60,000 nt of DNA. Source: Phoronis australis. Its lineage: Eukaryota; Phoronida; Phoronidae. How positions within the stretch are numbered: the first letter of the stretch is position 1; the number at the start of each line of letters is the position of its first letter. The notes beneath the pieces are model-generated. The model searched no databases, had not been told where the DNA came from, and was given only the letters and a program-made list of their open reading frames with translations. The DNA lies in contig NMRA01000130.1 in NCBI GenBank assembly GCA_002633005.1, forward strand, positions 317,577 to 377,576. The letters run 5' to 3'. Positions 10,501-19,555 of the stretch are shown here, piece after piece. Position numbers and translations under genes: made by a program.

Positions 10501-13500
10501 TGTCTAAAAGAACGATACCAGACATGACCATAAAGATAAACACATCATAACTGCAGTGTATGGAAAACACGCTTTAAAGGTATGATCCTAAGGTGTAACA
10601 CTTTTCAACCTTTCTTGGACAGTGTAACGCAGAGAAATCTTCACTTGTTCAAGCTTCACCACAACAGTCATATTGTTTTGGCATATAACCATGGGAACAT
10701 AAGCTGGACAATAAATGAGAAGATTTGATAAAGCAACAACTTGGCATGCTAAACCCTACCTGTCCACACATCCACAGGGTAGGGGTTCCAGGAAACACAG
10801 CTGAATGAAGCCCTCAGCTTGTCTTCAACGGTCTTGATATAGGAAGGGAAACTGTTGGTGCTGTCACCCCTGGCAACAACCACACTAGACAGCAGCGAAT
10901 ACTGAAAAAGGTACGGAAACTTCTGAAGCCAGCACTAGGGCAAACAAAATAATAAAGCACCTGAATGATCTTGTAGTCATAAGTATCGGCAAAATGACAA
11001 AGATTTTCAATACCGTGCACAAAAGTAGCGTAAAGCGAAAATAAAATGATAAATTAGAAAGCTGTAACAGCATTTTTGAGATTTTGTCATGAACATTTTT
11101 ATGAAATGATAATTGTTCATGTTTCTGATTTTGCTATGAATGCACCTTTTCAAAATTTTACTGAGACATGGTCACGCGATCCAACTTATGACAAACAGAT
11201 ACAAAGTCAAAAATTAGTCTCAACTTGAGCTTTCCACTTTCAGAAAATATAAATTTTTACTATGTTTTCTAAATATTTGGCCAATTGCACAGACTTGTTG
11301 ATAAAGTCTTACAAAAGTTTGAAATAAGAATACTAAGTGTTAAGATCACGGTGAAGCAACAAATGCATAGAGTTGCATATATAAGTGTATGTGCTTAAAA
11401 CTTTGTTACAAATTAGAATTCTGCGGCAGGGATCACTCGGTAGTTGCCAGGCAACATTACAATGCATTCATTTAGTGGATGCCATAAAGTCACTTTCAAC
11501 ACTCTCTTACTAGTTTCCCAGTCTGGTCCCTAGTTTTCGTCGTTCTCATCAATGTCGAACACATGTCACCCCAGGAGTCCTTACTGAAATATGCCAATCA
11601 AATTTGCAGTGCCAATCAAACAAGAATTAGTAGAATTTGTCTACGCATTACTTCTCAATTTTACATCAATACCATGAATCAATAATGAACAACATTGCCT
11701 GCAAATATCCTAAATAAATCAAATAATGTAGGACCTTAACAACAAGTTTGTGTAAAATATCTGCAAAATTACAAAATTTAACTCCATCAAAGTATATATT
11801 TTCTGAACATAGAAAACTTGTAGAATTTGATTTTCGACTTTTTACCAATCTGCCATTAATGGCCATGTCTTCAGTAGAATTTTGCAAAAAGAAAGGCACA
11901 TTGATAGCAAAACAACAGATCACATGACCAAATTTTGTTATATATATTGAATGTTTGACATGAAATTTCAGAAACAATGTTACAGTTTTCCAAATCATCA
12001 TAGCAAGTCGGTTTTATGCACATTTTGATTTTGCAAGAAAATCATTAGACATATTTTTTATCACTGATGTAAAAAGGTGGTATTTTAAATAAAATTCCTG
12101 GTACCCTTTCGGAGAACTGTGCAGAAAGCGATATTATATGAAATTTTCAAAAGAATCCAAGCACTCACACGATCTGCCGAAGTTAGCCAAACTTGTTCAT
12201 TTTTCTAGGGTCCTGCATAACCAAAACACCAATTTTTTGTGGAGACATTTCATGTACTTCTCCACACTTAAAGACAAGGTGTACAGAACTGAAGCATGAC
12301 CAAACGACCTCAGTGCAAGCTTGTCCCCAGGTATCTTGCCCTTGACCATCCCAGCGCCAACTCAACAAATGTGTCCCTGATGTCAACACAGACGTTACAA
12401 GAAAGTTGCTCTGCGCAGGTGTTAGAGCTGGAAAAGCCCATATGAGCTAAGCACCACATATAGCTGAAAATGACTTCTACGCCCCCAAGGTTAAATTTTT
12501 GTTAGATTGCCACTTGCACCAGCACCATATCATCTCCCCCCCCCTGGGCAACTTGCACTGGAACACCTGCATGTCTGTATTCAGCTGAAGATTACCGTAC
12601 TTTCAGAAAGCACTGAGAAGACGTGTGAATATATTTTTGCATCGACCTTTTTACTGTTCCTCCTAAGTTCCTCTTATGGTACCTGGAAAGGTGCATTATG
12701 GGAAATACATCCAAAAAATACAACGAGGAACTGTAAAAAGATCCATGACAATCTACACGACACTAACGCAGTAACACAACCTTTTGCTCACGTTGCTTGG
12801 CAGGATAAACTTGTTGCTAGGCAGCGGACACAAAGTACGCACCATCTCCCACGGTTCCATGCCCAGGCTGACTCCGCTGAAACGAAAGACGACATTGCCA
12901 TGAGCATAAAATAGAGACGTTTAGTGTTCTCACCAGAATTAATGATATGTAGGGCCTTATCCACAAGTCTGCATGTTTATTAGCTAAATGTTGACTGATC
13001 TTAACACTGTAAAAGTATATACAGAAAACTTAATAGAAGATGATTTATGACTACTCTGTCATTAATTTGATCACATGACCATGTCTTTTTCGTAAAAGTT
13101 GCCAAAAAGGCACCTTTATAGAAAAACAATATTATTGTAGTACCATGGCCAAATTCAATTTAATATAAATTTTTAAGACGAAATCTCAAAAACACTGTTA
13201 CAGTTTTCTAAAATACCATTTCGTTTTTGTTTTGTGCTACTTTGAAGTTTTTCAAAAAAATTGTAGAATTAGTGTGTTTTGATATAAGCCGATCACGCAA
13301 GAGTAAACCATTTTAAAATCAAATCATAACAACCTTTTAGAGAACAGTGCATAATGCATGATTTATGCAAATCTTGAACTGGTCTGGAAATATAGATCAC
13401 AAAGTCTGGTCTGCACGCCACCTGTTGGCCACATCATGTGACCTAATGAACAATAGTCTGATGAGATTTCTGCCCCCACTGGGACTCAAACCCGGGACCT

Positions 13501-16500
13501 TCTGCTAACCGTGCAGACACTCTAGTTCACTGAACCATCGGGACCACTGGTCAAACACAGAAATACAATCAGACTTAGCACTGGTTCAGTGGACTAGACT
13601 CTCTGTACAGTTAGCAGAAGGTCCCGGGTTTGAGTAACGGTCATCACGTTTGGCTCTAACTTCGGAACATCATATCTCAGAAATGGTTTTCGCAATCATG
13701 CATTATCACAAACATTTTTAAATCTGGTCTGCACGCCACCTGTTGGCCACATCACATGACCTAGTGAAGATATTAATATGTGATCTGAATTTACAGTTAT
13801 TTTTTTGACGGAAGGTTAATTTGACGTCACTTTAAATTCAAACCATTTAATGACGGATAGATACAAGACAGGGAAGATAAAAACAACAGCAGTATGACAT
13901 GGAGCCTTGTTCAAAAAATGTGCATTGTGTTCTTAATTATATCTAAAATTGTGTGAAATAATACCACAATAGTATTATTTACCTGTGATACGTAAATAAA
14001 TGCATTTAGGCCCATACACCTATATCCGAAATAATCCATTTTCTCAAAATATTTTTTCACATGTAGACTCAATTGGCTAACCATGAATTATAGATGCAGG
14101 CGGTCACGCCATGCAGGTCTAAAAATGGGTGATTTTCATGCCCTTTGTCCATTGATAATAAGTGTTAAATTACATTCATGTCCATAAAGGCTCAGTCGCA
14201 TGTTTTAGAAATTTGCTGCTTGGGATTATTCAAGTGTTTCGTACACAGGCGCATGGGGCAAATTGCAAACATAGCGGCTTCAAACACAGCCGCATGGGTC
14301 TCAATATGCATTTATATGGTGCACATACTTTGTGGGCGTGACTGAATCTGTTGGCAATAACATTCCGCAGAGACAGTCACAGACATAGTCGTTCATGGTG
14401 GCGATACCAGAAGTTTCCCGTCCGAGTTTGTTAAACCGTTCCAATATCCAGTCATTGTTAAACAACAGGACTCCATCGCAGTACCTAAAGAGAGAATGAT
14501 TAATTGAACAATTCATGATTATTATCTAAAACTTCGTATAGAGCAATACATGTCATCACCTGACTAAACTTAGTAAGAATGAAAAGAAATCTGTTATCTC
14601 TGATACTAGTGTTGTCAACTTGTCTCATGTTTTAATGCATTGTGGGAAAAACAGTCATATTGTCCTCAATTCGTTTAATCTACACTCAGTTTCAAGCCTG
14701 ATCAACATGCATTATTCAGTTACTACCTAAACCACGAGACGTGGTAACAAGTGAGAGATCTCTATAGCTTGAAATGTACAATGTAAGTACCTTTGCAGCC
14801 AAGAGAGGCAGAGCAAGGAGTTGTAATTTTGCAGAGGGCTTTCCCCGCCACTGTGAGGCGCCACTGTACAAGACAGGAGATATTGCAGTGGGTACTCGTC
14901 GCGTAGTGACTCACACAGACGTGATCCAAACCCCGAGCCAGTGCCACCACTAAGACTGTGCATAATGATTGTACCAGTGTACGAGTCGCACCTGAAATTT
15001 CAATCTTAAACAGATACGTAACAGGGTTACAAAGTATAATTATTGACCACTCACACTGAGGGTTTCATTGATATCCACCATTTTGGAGATTACTGAAACA
15101 TTGTTCATCTATGTGAAATTATTATTATTACTAAATTTAAAAGTTCACATTGCCTTTCAACTTAAGTTTTCAGTGACACTTTGAAAAACAAGACAAGACA
15201 TTAAAATTACACAAATACAAAGGAATAACAATATATGATTAAAAGTAACGGATAAAGATGTGTACTAGTACCAACACACAGTGTAAACAGTAATAAATCA
15301 CAAAACAGTTAGACACGCGAAAATAAACATACAAAAATAGATAAGCTTCAAATTGAGGAATACCTAAAAAGACAAAGTGGTTAAAATAGATTAACATTTA
15401 TTTAAAACTCTTAGCAATAAAATGTGGCTCACGCTTAAAATGAAATACACATTCATATAATGTAAATTTATGAACGCTAGAATAATACTAGACACATTTA
15501 TTAAAAGGATACTAAACCCTGTTTTGATGATTTCAGCCAATCCTCGTTCTGTTACATGGTAATGCATTAATGGCGTCAACCTTCCAAGTTAAAGACAGGA
15601 ATCAACTCATGGATCAGACATTATGGTCCTTGGTGGGTGGTGTTTTTCTACAGTTGCCATGCCATTTGCTAGAAGCGTAGGTCACGCTTTCCCGTTTAGG
15701 AGACTTTAAAAGGAGTTTTTAACTTTTCCTCCAAACTTTTTAGGGTTGTCGAGGGCTACAGAGCATTATTTTGTTTCAGAGAACTGGATGGGAATATCGT
15801 TTGTAGTATCTGTTAATAGGCCAAAACCGAGTTTGGTATCCTTTTAACAGATAAGGTTCATTCGTCCAATCCTTAAATCTGATTCGTTTACAGTTTTCAT
15901 AACAGACTAACCTTTCTGTCTGCTTCCTCACAGCCTCGAGAGTACTGGTCAGCAGGTTATCCTCTCCAGAGTGAGACAGACCAGTGTAGCCCATGGCCCA
16001 GTTACTGCCTCGTCCCCTGCGACCCACCACCAGGCTTCCCTCAGCAAAATTACTGCAATGCAGTGAAGACCTAATTGCAAACGACTATGCACAAACCAGT
16101 GTAGTGTATATTTATTTATTTTAGATTAAAAAGATTAATAATAAATAAAATAAATTAGTTATAAAACTTGGTTATAAAAATTTGTGAATATTTATATGAC
16201 ACGGTAAGTAACATGTATATTTAGTAGACCAACGTAAGGAAAAATAAATTTGATATCAAGTTATAACCTGGAAAGTGAATAAATAAAAACTGAACCAAGG
16301 ATTTTGAAATATAAGGTTTGGATAAGGCCAGACTCATTGTTATTCTGTTTCATGAAATGAAAATTTGACCCGAGGTGCTGTGACAAGAATGAAAACAGAC
16401 TGGTTAGAAACTTATTTCCAGAAATCCGGGTCTTTCTTCTGCCACTACCAGCTCGCTTTATGAAAATAAACTATACGAACTGAAGTCACTCTAAAAGGTT

Positions 16501-17766
16501 CCTCATGACCTTGACAAAGGCGTACCTTCTGTTGACTTGTTTCAGCAGACGTCTTATTACCTTAGGTTCACTGTCTACATTGACTGACCTCAGCAGGCCA
16601 TTTTGTCTATCACGATAGACTACCCTAGAACAAAACAATATCAAACATAAAACAGGTAATAAGCAACACCACAAATTATACCATGCAAATTCAACTTTAT
16701 AATTGTCAGCCCCCGTAGAAATTTTACCACTCATACAATTTTTCTAAACCGATTATTTATTGGCCAAATGTGGGAGTTGTTTTTGGGACAATCATTTTCC
16801 ATTTGAACATCGGTTAACTGTCTTTAGCCTGCGAGAGTCCATTCACATGGAACTTTGCATGCTTATGCTTTGTTCTTTAGGCAAGAGAACCGTGCCTCAG
16901 AGTTTTGATATTCCTTTGAACTCCATGTTACTCCCCTTTGGTATCAATTACGGTGAGTATTGACTTCGAATACGATTTCCTGGTTACTCAGGGATTGACC
17001 TGCGGATTCGTTAGTGGTTGAGAGTGATCTCTTGTGGTTGGACAATGCTTCTCAATATCAACCAGTTGATTTAAGCTCCTATTTTTACCGTATCCGCCAG
17101 GTCAGCGCAAACAATGTCAAAAAGTGGCCAGTTGGCGATTTGGGGGAATTGAACGAAGGACTGCTCAAAGAAAAAGTTTGACTAAGGGAGTCACTTCAGT
17201 GATCAAGTTAGAAGGAGTTAAAGACATAGACAGCCTCCTAAGGTGTCCCTTTATACACAAAAGGTACTTATAACAACGCGACTTTGAAGTTTTAATCAGT
17301 GCGAGGCATAATTCGCCAAAAAGCTTCCACTGTATGAAGCTCCTATACTAGTCCGTCTGGCACTCCAGCAGCATCCCCCCTGACCCCTACATGAAGAGAG
17401 CTCCCCAATGAATAGTCGGATGTGACGATTCCTAAGTTGAGAATCACATGTTTCTAGTAAATAACTGGTATTATTCGACACAATAAACTGGCTCACAGCC
17501 TCTCAGTCTCAGTCTCATTACAACTGGATTTAGTGATGGACAATGACTTTTACCCGACCAGCCTAACCTATTTACTTGGCTAGAAAGTTTTGCACGGTGG
17601 GAGGCCGGAGATCTAAAGAGTAAGAATTCTAAACAGATGGCAAAGCTAAATATATCTTCCCAACGTACCTTGATAAACATTTTTCCCGCTCACAACTATT
17701 TCTCATCCAAAAACTCTGACCAAGTTGATTTCCACATTGACCCACTTGAAGAATCACAGTCGACAT
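7432..17766 (-). CDS. TUBZ1: Tubulin superfamily, most likely zeta-tubulin; 11 exons
   Basis: GTP-binding tubulin-fold protein of about 424 residues, assembled from exons whose split codons join exactly. In order: N-terminal LQVGQCGNQLGQSFW (T1), VNVDSEPKVI (T2), GRGSNWAMGY (T3), SLSGGTGSGFGSRLCE (T4), CTVAPHSGGESPLQNYNSLL (T5), a FNND segment (T6), and a C-terminal domain ending MFNAKAYLHWYRKHG and an acidic-aromatic tail. The T4-T5 region and the LHWY motif differ from alpha, beta, gamma and epsilon. They sit nearest the delta/zeta group, and I favour zeta. Family knowledge: zeta-tubulin acts at basal bodies (basal feet) of ciliated cells. The tail lacks the poly-glutamate of alpha/beta. 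The exon between residues 260 and 279 is tentative. The loop after QSFW is about 16 residues shorter than in human delta-tubulin, so a small exon could be missing at 16.7-17.6 kb. Delta-tubulin is the main alternative. Confidence 0.85.
7595..7865. repeat. Inverted-repeat element, homologous to 1500-1880
   Basis: Within tubulin intron 10. 'attatggtttacgt..gatgactgtctagtcc.aatttgcagttga' near 7668-7720 is matched in reverse complement near 7805-7850, making a hairpin with arms of about 50 bp. The same words occur at 1.5-1.9 kb. Confidence 0.5.
8029..8864. repeat. Direct duplication, copy A (ends at N 8865)
   Basis: Nearly identical to 8866-9994 at both ends. Begins tacgaccgattagatt and ends gtttagagccgtta directly before the N. 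It lacks about 284 bp present in copy B at 9134-9417. It contains a tRNA-derived SINE head. Confidence 0.9.
8325..8530 (+). mobile_element. tRNA-derived SINE
   Basis: The head has an A-box-like tggcttagtgcagg (8332) and a B-box-like ggtttgaatttc about 40 bp on. A non-tRNA body follows (ggccctcagctga..cagcttaatcaggggg). It is not a functional tRNA because no acceptor stem forms. Located in tubulin intron 10. Confidence 0.55.
8866..9994. repeat. Direct duplication, copy B
   Basis: Repeats copy A, with about 284 extra bp (9134-9417) and one extra atatataccc unit. Scattered single-base differences are at a level expected between two alleles. It begins immediately after the N and stops where copy A stops (gccgtta). 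Confidence 0.9.
9452..9660 (+). mobile_element. tRNA-derived SINE (copy B counterpart)
   Basis: Same SINE as at 8325-8530, within copy B of the duplication: tggcttagtgcaggctcc A box and ggtttgaatttc B box. Probably the other allele, not an independent insertion. Confidence 0.55.
10346..10503 (-). CDS. TUBZ1: Tubulin exon 10
   Basis: 158 nt, acceptor cgttcttttag, donor TGTCAG|GTAATT. Encodes SLTLAANTSAAGDVCAGIL and the penultimate helix MFNAKAYLHWYRKHG, which aligns with the KAYIHQYTKFG region of delta-tubulin. Confidence 0.9.
10760..10901 (-). CDS. TUBZ1: Tubulin exon 9
   Basis: 142 nt, acceptor acctttttcag, donor GACAG|GTAGGG. Encodes YSLLSSVVVARG (the conserved S.A.L.V.RG strand of the tubulin C-terminal domain) and SFSCVSWNPYPVDVWT. 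Ends with one base that makes Asp with exon 10. Confidence 0.88.
11055..11320 (-). repeat. Dispersed repeat family R1, minus copy
   Basis: Reverse orientation: 'tttttgagattt', 'atgaatgcacctttt', 'catggtcacgcgat', 'acaaagtcaaaaatta' and 'ttcagaaaatata' are the complements of words seen in order in the plus copies. Lies in tubulin intron 8. Confidence 0.6.
11443..11455. promoter_or_regulatory. Perfect X-box-type palindrome GTTGCCAGGCAAC
   Basis: Two perfect RFX half-sites (GTTGCC / GGCAAC) separated by one base, matching the X-box consensus found at ciliary genes. It lies 56 bp past exon 8 within intron 8 of the tubulin gene. Its position in an intron makes regulatory use uncertain. Confidence 0.4.
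11511..11583 (-). CDS. TUBZ1: Tubulin exon 8
   Basis: 73 nt, acceptor catatttcag, donor AAACTA|GTAAGA. Encodes DSWGDMCSTLMRTTKTRDQT, matching the SW..L...L..T helix that precedes the next tubulin strand. Ends in phase 0, as exon 9 requires. Confidence 0.8.
11725..12225 (+). repeat. Dispersed repeat family R1, plus copy
   Basis: One of the fullest copies: starts 'tgtaggacctta', passes 'tatattttctgaa', 'tagaatttgattttcgac', 'accaatctgccatta', 'aaaggcaca' and 'tgttacagtttt', and ends 'catttttctagggtcctgcat'. No coding capacity. Tubulin intron between exons 8 and 7. Confidence 0.65.
12394..12446 (-). CDS. TUBZ1: Tubulin exon 7 (tentative)
   Basis: Exon 6 ends in phase 0 and exon 8 begins with the last base of a codon, so a piece of length 3n+2 must lie between them. 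This 53-nt segment (acceptor gtgcttag, donor GTAAC|GTCTGT) is open, fits the phases and ends ALTPAQSNFLV, giving roughly the expected length. Its donor is weak and its peptide is not clearly conserved, so the true exon may have other borders. Confidence 0.35.
12792..12876 (-). CDS. TUBZ1: Tubulin exon 6
   Basis: 85 nt, acceptor tctttcgtttcag, donor AGCAAC|GTGAGC. Encodes GVSLGMEPWEMVRTLCPLP and the strand KFILPSN, corresponding to the LxDLxxxLxPxPxxKFL segment of tubulins. The first C completes Asn with exon 5. The plus-strand open frame over this region (12507-12914) is its shadow. Confidence 0.82.
12946..13395 (+). repeat. Dispersed repeat family R1, plus copy
   Basis: Starts 'tgtagggccttatccacaag', with 'atcacatgaccatgtctttt', 'ccaaaaaggcacc' and 'tgttacagttttc' in the family order. 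Tubulin intron 5. Confidence 0.65.
13405..13551 (-). mobile_element. tRNA-derived SINE, minus strand
   Basis: Read on the minus strand: A box TGGTTCAGTGAACTAGAG (13537-13520), then GGTTAGCAGAAGGTCCC, and B box GGGTTTGAGTCCC (13493-13481). A tail ending TGGCCAACAGGTGGCGTGCA follows. The tRNA-like part folds only partly, and the tail recurs at 13723 and 19446, so this is a SINE and not a tRNA gene. Confidence 0.65.
13575..13640 (+). mobile_element. tRNA-derived SINE head fragment, plus strand
   Basis: tggttcagtggactaga, ttagcagaaggtcccgggtt and tgag, the same head as at 13405-13551 but on the opposite strand. The two heads face each other across about 25 bp and could pair in RNA. The tail is missing. 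Confidence 0.55.
13723..13775 (-). mobile_element. SINE tail fragment
   Basis: tctgcacgccacctgttggc-type tail and 'acatcacatgaccta', the same tail as in the SINE at 13405-13551, without a head. Confidence 0.5.
14329..14484 (-). CDS. TUBZ1: Tubulin exon 5
   Basis: 156 nt, acceptor attctctctttag, donor CACAAA|GTATGT. Encodes YCDGVLLFNNDWILERF (T6 and the base-contacting Asn region) and MNDYVCDCLCGMLLPT. The leading G completes an Arg codon with exon 4. Confidence 0.9.
14791..14991 (-). CDS. TUBZ1: Tubulin exon 4 (signature exon)
   Basis: 201 nt, acceptor gaaatttcag, donor CAAAG|GTACTT. Holds the tubulin signature GGTGSG (first Gly of the usual GGGTGSG replaced by Ser, SGGTGSG) and the T5 stretch APHSGGESPLQNYNSLL. 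This is the exon with most power to separate zeta from delta. Confidence 0.93.
15912..16052 (-). CDS. TUBZ1: Tubulin exon 3
   Basis: 141 nt, acceptor gcattgcag, donor GAAAG|GTTAGT. Encodes the T3 motif GRGSNWAMGY, equivalent to GxGNNWAxGY, and the following helix (LLTSTLEAVRKQTE). Confidence 0.9.
16526..16624 (-). CDS. TUBZ1: Tubulin exon 2
   Basis: 99 nt, acceptor ttgttctag, donor AGAAG|GTACGC. Carries NVDSEPKVI, equivalent to the VD.EP.V T2 segment of tubulins. Joins in frame both to exon 1 (AG+G = Arg) and to exon 3 (AG+T = Ser). Confidence 0.85.
17669..17766 (-). CDS. TUBZ1: Tubulin exon 1 (start)
   Basis: ATG at 17766. Residues 1-32, carrying the T1 loop GQCGNQLGQSFW that binds nucleotide in all tubulins. 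Ends TCAAG|GTACGT (phase 2). The start is fixed because tubulins begin a few residues before this strand (MSTVILQVGQCG). Confidence 0.88.
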
Positions 17767-18400
17767 TTCTTGACACCCTTGCGATTATTACGTACAAATG
17801 ACCAATATATAATATTTAGTAGTAGTAAACAGGTGTTCTGAGCTGAAATTATTCAAGGATAATAATCAAATATTTGTCCTTCGTCTGCTTTTGAGATGAC
17901 CATCTGGTTTTCAGTGACCTCCAGTTACGAGCTGAACTCTTCTTAAAAGGAGGTGCAATGCGAAATTAAAGGTGGAGCTCCAGCAGTGCCCCGGAAGTCG
18001 TAAGTTCATCACTGTTCAAGTTACATGTCCAATACTTTACTACGTTTTCGTAACATCAGATTCTCTTGTTACCTTTAAAGTGTATGCAATGTAAGTACAT
18101 TCTTTTTAATATTTAATTTTGACTCTATGTTCACAACCAGGCGCACTCTGCGTAATAACTCATTTGTTGAAATTTGACGTACGATGTTTGATTGATCGCG
18201 AACGTGTATGTGTACTGACCGCTCTCAACACCACAGGCACAGCCTCGGACTCGGCCCAGGTGTGATCAAAGGATCTGTTTGTATTATGGTCCAGTGCCAT
18301 ATAGAGTAGTTGGTTAACAGAGTTCTTTGCTCTTGAATTATGGGGTTTAATGTAGGAAGATCTCCAAGCTCAAACACAGCCCAAACATTTCTGTATACTG
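17767..18400 (-). other. Upstream region of the tubulin gene
   Basis: Expected to hold the promoter and 5' UTR. AT-rich near the start codon, with no clear TATA box or perfect X-box within about 600 bp. A divergent plus-strand gene was looked for and not found. Confidence 0.4.
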
Positions 18401-19445
18401 TATAGATACGTTTTAGTTAGTTTGGTTCTATGACAAATAACTTTTATTTCTTTTTGGGGAAGACATATGTAATCACCATTGAGGTGTCATTTGAATTCAG
18501 TGCCAGTGGGATGTTTATTATTAGTTGTTATTTTTGATTTTTAATAATGTGGCTGCTGAATGGCACTGAACTTTTACTTTTTACAAATTTTGAATAATTC
18601 ATAGTGAAAACCTCAAATTCATACAGGATTAAGGTAATTAACAAAATACTCCTTTTTACATGATTGATTCACCGGTGTCAATCTATGTTATGAACCTAAT
18701 GAAAATGAAATAAATCATGTCTTTATGTAGATGGATGAAAAGGGGGTTTCCCGTATCCATAATCAGGAAAAAGAAAAAATACTGGTAACATATCGATTAA
18801 AGTCGTATGTGGGCGTTTTTCTCTGAAAACTGTTGTTGGGCTCATCATGTGCACCTCACTGTTCTACAGTGCTTGGCGTGATGCGTACAGTTCAAAACCA
18901 CTGATAAAAACATCTTGCTGTGCGTTGTCTGTAAACCTCTAATATTACTTGTTCGATTAAATCTTAAAAGCAAAAGTTTGTGGACTAAACAGTATCCCTT
19001 TTCGTTCCAATGTAGGAAATGTGTATTTGCTGTACTTTCAAAACAATGTAATTGATTGGTTTTGGATGCTGTGGGACATGAGCAAAATTTATCGTGAAAA
19101 TCCTTCAAGTTGAGACGGAAGGAATTGGTAAAGTTGTCATTTTTATATTTTTCAGAGGCATACTACAAATGCTCAAAATTTTATCAAATGTAGTTTGGTG
19201 ACAGCTTAGCAATTCATACTAGGCAAAAAGCAAAATAAATTTTCTTGAAAATTACATTTGTTGAGAAATTTCAAAACTTCAGCTGTGTTTCAAACTGAAG
19301 AAATTTTTTGAGGCCTTACCGAATTGCTGGCTTGAGAATTATGGTAGTTCTTGTCTTCTTGACATATTTTAGCTCAAGATATAGTGAACAATTAAAATGT
19401 CATCAAAATTCTCAACACAAATAAAGATTGCAAATATTTCTAAAT

Positions 19446-19555
19446 GTGGTCAGCACGCCACCTTTGGCCACATCACGTGACCTAATGAATATAAGTCCGA
19501 AAAGATTTCTGCCCCATCAGGAACTTGAACCCGGGACCTTCTGCTAACCGTGCAC
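19446..19555 (-). mobile_element. tRNA-derived SINE, truncated
   Basis: Minus-strand copy of the family at 13405-13551: the GGTTAGCAGAAGGTCCCGGG to B-box part, then the tail (tgtggccaaaggtggcgtgc). The A-box end is missing. Confidence 0.55.

Noticed and set aside
12258-12446. Longer version of tubulin exon 7 (63 codons, phase 0 to 0)
   Set aside because: The phase does not fit exon 8, which needs two preceding bases, and the extra part shows no tubulin similarity.
12507-12914. 135-codon plus-strand frame
   Set aside because: It is antisense to tubulin exon 6 and includes intron and C-rich sequence; no conserved motif.
13481-13550. Minus-strand tRNA gene with good A and B boxes
   Set aside because: No complete acceptor stem, and it is followed by a tail that recurs elsewhere; it is a SINE head.
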